64,000 nucleotides of DNA from Adineta ricciae (Eukaryota; Rotifera; Eurotatoria; Adinetida; Adinetidae): contig CAJNOJ010000219.1 of NCBI GenBank assembly GCA_905250025.1, positions 111,909-175,908 on the forward strand. The letters run 5' to 3'. The position numbers and the translations under genes were made by a program. Position 1 is the first letter of the stretch, and every line of letters starts with the position of its first letter. The notes beneath the pieces are model-generated. The model did no database searches. It was given only the letters and a program-made list of their open reading frames with translations, and had not been told where the DNA came from. Below are positions 56,506 to 64,000 of this stretch, piece by piece.

Positions 56506-57393
56506 TGGAATGATGATGATTTGGAAGTACAGTATGGAACAAACTAAGTAACTTTTATGATGCAATCATGAGCTGAACTGTATATTGTTTAGTTGTTGTA
56601 TTTGTGTTGTTTGTTGTCTATTTATCTAATCGTCAAACTGCTTTTGTGCAATAAAAACAAGACAAAACTGAAATGTCGCGCATTATTAGTTTTTCTTTCA
56701 ATGAAAATACTATTGAGAAGCATGTAGTTGATGTCTGGAAGTCATGTCAAAGACCATTCTAGCATGTATTTTTAAAAGACTGCAAGAAGCTTTAGAATTT
56801 TCTTAGATTAGATATATCAGCGAGTAAGATCTGATTCAAAGTTATATGTTGCAAAAATGTGCTTGAATCTAATCAAGTATTAATACAGAATGATCTTTCA
56901 GTGTCACTAGTAAGAGTTCCATGTACTTTTCCGTAGTATTTCAAAACCAAAAGGATATGCTGAGCAGTTTTTTAATCTTATGTTAGATTTATGTCTTCTT
57001 CAGGGCAAAAGAGCCTATGAATTGAAAGTTACATAAGAAATTTGGCTACATACAAAAGCCGGGAAACTCTACTAATCTGGATTTCTTTTCTGATTATTTA
57101 GATACAGGATATGAGAACTGTTTGAAATAATACAGAGCATATTATAAAGACGGCAAATTGTTTCAGAGGTTTCTGAAATAAATAGTATTCTTTATTTAAC
57201 ACAAACAAGTGGCTTCTACAATTCATTCGGATTTAATTTCCTCCATATTTTCCCTCCAGGCATTTTAGAGAAGTCAGAAACTTCAAATCTGTATGAGAAG
57301 ATACGTATTTGCGTATAGTTTCACTCTCACTACTTTACAACACGTATGAGGAGTCGTGGATTGAGATCTTTCAAATTGACGAAGGATTATAAA
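56506..57393. other. Intergenic between receptors D and E
   Basis: About 0.9 kb. AATAAAAAC near 56650 is a likely polyadenylation signal of receptor D. Nothing else recognised. Confidence 0.4.
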
Positions 57394-58335
57394 ATGGCAA
57401 ATGCCACGGATACCGTATCGGATAGCCAATCAGTGGAATCGTTATTTGCTGCTTACTATCCATTATTTCTCATGATTGCTGGTACAATACTCAATTCATT
57501 CACATTACTCGTATTGTGTTATTCATCATTCAAGAAAACCAAGAAACAACCGACTATTCATTACATGCGTACCATGGCTATCTTTGACATATTGATATTA
57601 TATGGATGGAATTTTCAACATTTTCTTTCGTCTGTCTACGGATTTACTCTGGAGCGATATAACATCCCGTCGTGTAAATTCTTTCTTCCTTTCGGATATT
57701 TTACTGTTCAAACAACAGCATGGCTTCGTGTTTTTGTCTGCCTGGATCGATACATGGCATTGAGTCGAATTCATCGAACGTGGTTTGGTCATTCGAAGAA
57801 TGTCATCATCATTATTTTACTTACTATCGTCATACTTCTGCTATTCAATCTTCATATAGCGATTTTCGGTTGTTTTTACGCGCCAGACGGAACAATCGAT
57901 ATCAACTCAAAACTTTACGCCATCTTTCCTCTATGGGATTATATTAACTTAGCCGTATATAACTTTATACCATTCATATTCATGCTTTTGTTCAACGTCG
58001 GGACCATCTATCATCTAATTCGTCTACAAAAGACCACAACAGTACAGAACTCTCGTATTCGACATCGATCGATTTCAATTACATTGCTCACATCAACATT
58101 TCTGTTCATACTTCTCACCCTACCTGCCAACATTATCTTCAGTTTTTTTCAATCATCAACAAGCTCATCTGTCCTACACTTAGTTGATGGAGGCTTATTT
58201 ACATACCATATTCTGTCATTTCCGTTATATCTAATTACTTTTAAAGAATTTCGAAAAGAATGCTTTGCATTAATTACATGCAGAAAGATTACAGCACGGG
58301 TGGCACCTGCAACTAACGCACTAACACTAGCATAA
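57394..58335 (+). CDS. Rhodopsin-like 7TM receptor E
   Basis: 313 residues from ATG 57394 (MANATDT); an in-frame ATG at 57346 would add 16 basic residues that the paralogues lack. TM1 FAAYYPLFLMIAGTILNSFTLLVL, TM2 YMRTMAIFDILILYGWNFQHFL, TM3 with CKFFLPFGYFTVQTTAWLRVFVCLDRYMALSR, TM5 LAVYNFIPFIFMLLFNVGTIYHL, TM6 SISITLLTSTFLFILLTLPANIIFSFF, TM7 FTYHILSFPLYLITFKEF. It is more diverged than C/D, so probably an older paralogue. Confidence 0.83.
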   Translation: MANATDTVSDSQSVESLFAAYYPLFLMIAGTILNSFTLLVLCYSSFKKTKKQPTIHYMRTMAIFDILILYGWNFQHFLSSVYGFTLERYNIPSCKFFLPFGYFTVQTTAWLRVFVCLDRYMALSRIHRTWFGHSKNVIIIILLTIVILLLFNLHIAIFGCFYAPDGTIDINSKLYAIFPLWDYINLAVYNFIPFIFMLLFNVGTIYHLIRLQKTTTVQNSRIRHRSISITLLTSTFLFILLTLPANIIFSFFQSSTSSSVLHLVDGGLFTYHILSFPLYLITFKEFRKECFALITCRKITARVAPATNALTLA

Positions 58336-58726
58336 GTAATTTTGTATGAAAGTTACCAGCCCAATTAAAGAGATGTTTTTTCTACATGTCAGAAGTAGGT
58401 CATAATGAGAAAAATTTCACTAATCTTTTATTTGTAATTACCTTGAACGCGAATAAAATGATTCACAAATAATTACAAGAGATTGTAGAATGATGCTCTG
58501 TAAAATACACTCGAACATGTAATAAAAAAAAAGTAATCTGAATTATGATATTATTGGCTGCTTCATACCATATTCCAGCCCGAACGTATAATATCTTTTT
58601 TAATTGCTGAAGATTTAATGTTGGATGACATTGTATCAGACGTTCATTAAGTAGAATGGTGATGTTATTGTCTTTTTGTGAAATATATACTCATTTGCCG
58701 ATCCTTAGACCATTATATATTCTATT
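58336..58726. other. Intergenic between receptors E and F
   Basis: 390 bases, AT-rich, with AATAAAA near 58455 as a likely polyadenylation signal of receptor E. No other feature. Confidence 0.4.
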
Positions 58727-59647
58727 ATGACGGTACAGAGTATTGCTGCATATTATTCGTTATTTCTCGTCGTTGTTGGTACAACGATGAATTTGTTAAC
58801 ATTGATCATTCTACTTCGACCAGTATTTCGACATCGAAAACTAAAACCAACGATCTATTATATGAGAGTGATCGTAGTTTTCGATATTTTAATGTTATAT
58901 GGATGGAATCTCGATCATTACCTGTCGGCCATACAAGGATTCACTATACAAAGATTATCGATACCAGTCTGTCGATTAATGTCTTTTCTTAATTACTTTG
59001 CTCCTCAGTCATCGGCATGGTTACGAGTTTTTGCCTGTATCGATCGATATTTCATTGTTAGTCGACCACATGAGACATGGCTCAGCAGTTCGAAAAATAT
59101 TGTCATCATCATTACATGTCTTCTCTCCTTCATTGCTGTACTGAATTGTCAATTCTTTATCCTCGGCTGCTCGTACAACACAAACGGTACCATTAGTGTT
59201 CTTTCTCCGTCGTTCAAAGTCTATCCCTTATGGGATTACATCAACTTAGGCTTTTATAATTGCCTACCGTTCATATTCATGGTTCTATTCAATAGTGGGG
59301 TGATCTATTACTTGTCTCATCTATATAACATCAATGTCATTCAACGTCGATCGGTATCGGTCACTTTGATTATCACCACATTTCTCTTCTTAGTGATGAC
59401 TGTACCAGCAACGATCGCTTTTGCATTCTTCTCCACGGCCAACTCAGCACTTTTAGCTTTTCTCGACAGTCTTCTTTATACGTATCACATCACATCATTT
59501 CCGTTGTATCTGATTACCTTCGGTGACTTTCAACGTGAATTCTATAAACTAATCACATGTCACAAAAATCATCGACAAGTCCTACCACAACATTTTATTG
59601 TTCAATACAAGAAACCAATGAATGTCAAGAGCAAAGATCCTCCGTGA
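58727..59647 (+). CDS. Rhodopsin-like 7TM receptor F
   Basis: 306 residues with a very short N-terminus (MTVQSIAAYYSLFLVVVG). TM2 YMRVIVVFDILMLYGWNLDHYL; TM3 CRLMSFLNYFAPQSSAWLRVFACIDRYFIVSR (DRY kept, following residues diverged); TM5 LGFYNCLPFIFMVLFNSGVIYYL; TM6 SVSVTLIITTFLFLVMTVPATIAFAFF; TM7 YTYHITSFPLYLITFGDF. The third cytosolic loop is shorter than in the paralogues (SHLYNINVIQRRSV). Its stop lies 168 bases from the convergent STRA6-like gene. Confidence 0.83.
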   Translation: MTVQSIAAYYSLFLVVVGTTMNLLTLIILLRPVFRHRKLKPTIYYMRVIVVFDILMLYGWNLDHYLSAIQGFTIQRLSIPVCRLMSFLNYFAPQSSAWLRVFACIDRYFIVSRPHETWLSSSKNIVIIITCLLSFIAVLNCQFFILGCSYNTNGTISVLSPSFKVYPLWDYINLGFYNCLPFIFMVLFNSGVIYYLSHLYNINVIQRRSVSVTLIITTFLFLVMTVPATIAFAFFSTANSALLAFLDSLLYTYHITSFPLYLITFGDFQREFYKLITCHKNHRQVLPQHFIVQYKKPMNVKSKDPP

Positions 59648-59815
59648 CTTGGTTGCTATTCAAGAAGAACTTCTTTCGGAATGCTGAAAATCTATTTTTT
59701 AAAAGAAGAAAAAAGACAAACTATAACAACAATCATGTACATATAACAACATCCAGAAGAAAAAAAAAAGAAGGCGACTGTTCGTTTTGGTTTCTGTATA
59801 AATTAATGTATTTCT

Positions 59816-62800
59816 TCACTGGCACATATCAATTGTAATCGTTCGATTAGACAATGACGAATCAGATAATGTCCGCTGATTCATTTTCGAATTGTTATTG
59901 ATCAGTTTTCGATGATGTCGTCGAGTTGATATCAACGATAAGTTGTTCATCAATGTGATCGATAAAAACCATCGAAAACGGATCGCTTTTCTTCTCTGCT
60001 GTTCAAGAATTTGTTTTTCGTCAATAGCTAAAAATTGCCGTTCTCGCCGTCGTTTATCCAATATATCCATATAAATAATTTGTGTAAATGCGATCAAAAT
60101 CGGATGCGTATGTATTGCTTCAACATAAATATACGATGTATACGCTGTATAACCATTGTCGATGCCCTCTAAACTTCGCCCGAATATACTATAATCGAGT
60201 CTGGGCATGTAGAGTATCAAAGCAATCGACGATTTGAACAGGCGTAGTATGCACGAGAAAATTCCAAGGAAACAATCGAAGAAGAAATTGAAATAAACAA
60301 ATAAGAAATATGCATGACGATTTTCTAGTGTGAATAATTGAGATTCGTCTTCGTACTCATCATCAGGTGATGAGGTCGAAGAGTTTGAGGAATCGACATA
60401 GATGGCTTGATCTAAATCAAAGCGTTCCGAATATAACGATCAGTGAATTATAGTGGTTCTTTTCTTACCTTGTCGTTCATTATAGATATCTTGTTGATGA
60501 CGTCGGTTTTGTTCGACACTTTGTCGTAGATTTCTGTGTGATCGTATAATTCGCAAGAAAAAGAATTTTGTTAAACAGTAAACAATGATATGCTTCAAAG
60601 CAAATAAAATAACCAATGGTGCCAAAACTTTCAACACGATTTTGACTAATAATGGATGAATAAAGAGAATTTTACATATCAAACAGACAATAAATAGTGC
60701 ATAGTTAATAATAACGAATCCATAGGCGAGATAGCCGACTTGATAGCCGGAATAATGAAAGGATCGTTGAAGGATACATGATGATGAGATTAGATCTCGT
60801 TGCTTTTTATTGTATTTGCCTCGATAATAATTTAACATATCCATTTGATACTTCTTCAAGCCAAGAAACAATTGGATCATATAGATAAAGAAGGATAATA
60901 AACTCGAAATGTAGATCTCACGTTGAAATGAGAAGTTTTCGAATGATTTCAATGAGAAATTCAAGTTTGTCAGATTAATTAACTTAATTAAAACATTTCC
61001 GGTTAATGTCATGACAATCTTCAGTGTAAATGTGCTGGAAAAAATGACCAAACATGTCAGATAATACAGCACAAGAAATGAGACTGTATAGGTAAATAAG
61101 ACCAATAATGAAAAACGAAAATATGCTCGTGGTTTGTAAAATAAATTAATCAAATTACAACAATTACTTTCTTCATACAACGTTTGAGTATAGAAATAGT
61201 AATTCGAACATGATTGTCGACGTTTTTTGTTAATCAATAAGCTTTTTGTATAGTACCAGTCATCATCGTATTCGATAGATGTTGTGTGGTAAGTCGAACT
61301 CGTGGATGAGTTCAACCGATCGCTGTTACCTGCGAAAGAAAACAATATATAACGACAATCGTATGGTTTGCATGCTTACCTTTGCAAAGAATGAGCAAAT
61401 TTCGTAGCGTTAGTGCATAAAATCTTCCGATGATATGTCCGAGTGCGACGTAGTGTGGAAGAAACTTCATGACTAAGTAGAATATTCGTGTTGTTTCAAT
61501 CTGTGCACGAGTTTCAAGGCTAACCAACGACATTAATGTTCCCACACAGTTGGCTTCGAAATAAACGGATAGATAGAGGTCAAATGTTAAAAATATCGAT
61601 GTGATAAATGTGGCTAGAAACGATGGAATATTTAATGCTAATAAAATTGGAAAATAACGTGAACCGTAGAGAATAATCAAGCCAAGACGACGGACTAAAT
61701 CGAATAGAATACCATGATGTAGATTTAAACTTGATGAAAATAAGATCTCGTATAATAATGTGATTAACTGATTGGAGATAATCGCGAATACAATAACTGT
61801 GTGAAAACGATTGGCTTTTTGAAATGGATTGACAATGATGGGAAATGATAAATTCTGACAAAAAGATTTCTTTCTATCCAAATTCATCGTTGTATGAATA
61901 AGAAAAAGTAATAGTGTGAGAAGCAGTGAAAATGGTAACATAAGGATGTTTTGATTGGAATTTGCAGTGCCAATTATTCGACATAGGTAAGGTTTGCTTG
62001 ATTGGTTGTTTGACGATTGTTCAATATAAATCGAACTTGTTCGTTGAACGCTGATATAAACGAGGGAAATCAATGCGACAGCAACTGTGATGAACGATTG
62101 AGCCAAGGTGAGTAAACCATCCATGTTTGGTTTTGGACGATGGCGTTTGGGTACTTTAGCTTGAGGCGGACGAGAGATAGGCAATGGCGGTGGAATTCCC
62201 GACTTTTTGTATTCAGAACGTGGTGATTTCGATGAAGTAAACAAAGACATGAATTTCTTGTAGAGACTTCGAAATAAACAATTTGATGAGCCGTCAGAGA
62301 GATAATTAGCACTAAATAAAGGCAAGAGAGAATGTAAATTAATTTCTTCACAATGGATAAAGAAGATTCAATTATAGATTTAGTTACAGACAAAAAAGAT
62401 CAATATCTTACTTGTGCTCGTTTCTTCGTTGTGTTTGTCTTCTTCGACGGTTAGCTTTGTATTTTTGTGAACGTTTACATAAACAAATAATCATACAAGC
62501 TATTGTGATAAATAGGCTAGCTGCGATCACTTGAATCGCCTCCGAACTATCTACAATAGAGACCGTCAAATCAGTGTGAATTCTCTTTCTCATCATTTCT
62601 GATCATACGTACATGTATCACAATAAACTCCGTCGTAGAGAAAAGTGCATTCGCAATGAAATGTCCCAACATCATTTTTGCATACGCCATGGATTCCACA
62701 TTGATCATTTTCAAAGCAATGATCGACTTCTGAATCAAAACAAACCGTTGTAGAAAAGATCAATGCGAATAAGTCATACGTACTTATTTTACAAAGGGCA

Positions 62801-63729
62801 CGTTCAGTTTTCGTGCATTCTTGTTGCATTAAACCAAACAGAACTGTTGTGTCATTCGGTCGTAATAATTCGACTTTGCCACATGGCTTTTGTTGTTCGT
62901 ATGGAAAAATAATGTTATTCGCAGCAATGACACTCGGTGGTGTTTCGAGAAAATTTACTTTTCGTCCATTTGACCATAGCCATGAGTCTGAGAAATAAAC
63001 GAGCTGAATAAAGATTAAAATTCGAATATTAACTTACGATTTTGATAGCTGAAACCGATGTAAGCTCCGAATTCCGTAGCTGATCGATTAAAATCTCCGA
63101 GAATTTGTCGAATGTAATCAAATTCATTTTCATCTTCGAACAAAGCTAAACCAGCTTGATTCTTGTTAGTACTACTATGGAAATGATTTTCACATAGATC
63201 ATCAGCTTGTGACCACGTTACAGCTTGATTAGTTAGCGAATAACAACTACCACGATAGGCAAATAGAAACACAGATGATGCTGGACCAAAATCTCGACAG
63301 TAATCTAAACGAGACACTTTCATTCATTAGCGATTCGATAGAAACAAGTAAATGCGCTTCGCACGTTCGTATATCTACATAGTCAATTGTCAATTATGTA
63401 TGCATAATTGCACACCGCTTGTCGTTCAAGTGCTAACCCAACAAATGAAGGTGACATTAAACGAGCGGCATGAACAGTATGAACTATCAATGAGGTGAAT
63501 CGGAGAACGGCTCGAAATTTCTCTATCTGTTAATAAGCCGTATCCATATGGAACAAAAGAAGAAAAAGTGTAAAAACACACCTTCAGCTACTGTCGATGT
63601 TGAGTAGATATTGCTGTCAGTAGCATGAGTAATGTTATTTGTGTTTGCCTGATTAACCAGACGCTTTTGTGCAGTATCAGATGTAACAATCGGTCGTTGA
63701 TATCGAGGATTATTATTTGAAAATTTCAT
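59816..63729 (-). CDS. STRA6: C-type lectin / EGF / STRA6-like retinoid transporter fusion
   Basis: Eight exons (63729-63582, 63304-63038, 62987-62784, 62729-62613, 62550-62412, 62311-61380, 61329-60469, 60411-59816) close one frame of 1087 residues. A C-type lectin domain is about 50-206 (YRGSCYSLTNQAVTWSQADDLC ... WLWSNGRKV ... CTKTERALCKI). One EGF domain is about 207-246 (CFENDQCGIHGVCKNDVGTFHCECTFLYDGVYC). A membrane span (QVIAASLFITIACMIICLC, about 252-271) and a basic, Pro-rich linker follow. The rest is STRA6-like: many helices, then the hallmark C-terminus MPRLDYSIFGRSLEGIDNGYTAYTSY and YVEAIHTHPILIAF, matching the retinol-binding-protein receptor tail. It probably moves retinoid across the membrane. 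No signal peptide is seen before the lectin; a 5' exon may be missing. Confidence 0.85.
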
Positions 63730-63858
63730 TTTTAAATTACGATATTCTGCAAAACATAAGCAAAGAATCAAATAACAAATTCAATAAAGAAATCTGATGA
63801 GTTTCAATGTAACTAATCATTCAACGTACGATGATCTTTTTTTTCTCCTTCTCTTCCA
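63730..63858. promoter_or_regulatory. Short divergent intergenic region, candidate bidirectional promoter
   Basis: Only 129 bases separate the - strand start at 63729 and the + strand ATG at 63859. On the - strand TATGTTTTGCAG ends 20 bases before the start, which may be a trans-splice acceptor or mark a 5' exon. Confidence 0.35.
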
Positions 63859-64000
63859 ATGGGAATGAATAACACCTGCTATGTTTATCATTTTCAACAT
63901 GCTAGTGGCATTCTCAATTGTATCTTGAATCTTTCTCTTCCCTCTATTACCTTGCCTGAAGCTGTTGTAGATAGTTCAGAGGCGATTCAAGTGATCGCAG
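63859..64000 (+). CDS. Start of a divergent paralogue sharing the STRA6-gene membrane exon (cut by window end)
   Basis: An ATG-initiated frame stays open to the window edge: MGMNNTCYVYHFQ..., 37 codons, then DSSEAIQVIA. The last 30 bases (63971-64000) repeat, inverted and with one difference, the start of exon 5 of the lectin-EGF-STRA6 gene (62550-62521) in the same reading frame. This gene therefore seems to begin with a short extracellular N-terminus with two glycosylation sites (NNT, NLS), directly followed by the shared membrane span and, presumably, a STRA6-like body outside the window. Alternatively the CTGTTGTAG before the repeat is a splice acceptor and the 37 codons are chance. Confidence 0.55.
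   Translation, partial: MGMNNTCYVYHFQHASGILNCILNLSLPSITLPEAVVDSSEAIQVIA

Noticed and set aside
62311-62412. Two separate genes, a lectin/EGF receptor and a STRA6 gene
   Set aside because: Donor AA before GTAAGA and the acceptor before GCTAAT keep the frame, there is no stop before the donor, and no start codon precedes the first STRA6 helix in a better position. Kept as one gene pending cDNA.

Overview
The window is eukaryotic, AT-rich and gene-dense, with many short introns of about 45-70 bases and GT-AG boundaries. I read about 20 protein-coding genes. The very short introns, an intronless bacterial-type methylglyoxal synthase among animal genes, a tandem 7TM-receptor family and candidate trans-splice acceptors just upstream of many start codons all suggest a bdelloid rotifer (Adineta or Rotaria type). 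That assignment is inference: no marker gene in the window proves it.

Layout. 0.27-1.3 kb: a three-exon neuropeptide precursor (- strand) with three identical W-amide repeats. 2.8 kb: an intronless ubiquitin-like protein without the terminal di-glycine. 3.5-13.7 kb: a complete 30-exon CLASP gene with three candidate alternative first exons. 14.3-16.6 kb: a tight - strand run of ATAD1/Msp1, a small membrane protein and methylglyoxal synthase, arranged like a trans-spliced operon. 17.4-19.9 kb: an ARM-TIR protein whose SAM exon is out of frame by one base. 20.5-23.9 kb: a ninjurin gene with three tandem alternative last exons and at least two alternative first exons. 26.1-28.5 kb: TOM70 (+). 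31.4-33.6 kb: an NCKX-type Na/Ca(K) exchanger (+).

33.7-43.9 kb is one continuous - strand run, in transcription order: Dishevelled, ARMC7, YAE1, an LRR/Ig-like membrane protein, RMI1, NAA60, MOCS2A and MOCS2B. Some intercistronic gaps are only 33-44 bases and end in a splice-acceptor-like sequence. The N-terminal exon of MOCS2B is missing beside a lone N in the sequence. 45-59.6 kb holds one decayed and six intact single-exon rhodopsin-like 7TM receptors, two of them a recent near-identical duplicate. 59.8-63.7 kb encodes, in one eight-exon reading frame, a C-type lectin, an EGF domain, a membrane span and a complete STRA6-like retinoid transporter. At the window edge, divergent from it, a second gene begins on the + strand that reuses the same membrane-span sequence without the lectin/EGF part.

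How the genes relate: most are housekeeping genes for microtubule plus ends, mitochondrial outer-membrane quality control and import (ATAD1, TOM70), molybdenum cofactor, N-terminal acetylation, genome stability and Wnt signalling. They are interleaved with lineage-specific innate-immune or cell-death parts (TIR, ninjurin) and signalling parts (neuropeptide, 7TM receptors). All exon structures were worked out by hand from splice consensus and reading-frame phase. Where exon lengths close the frame exactly I say so.
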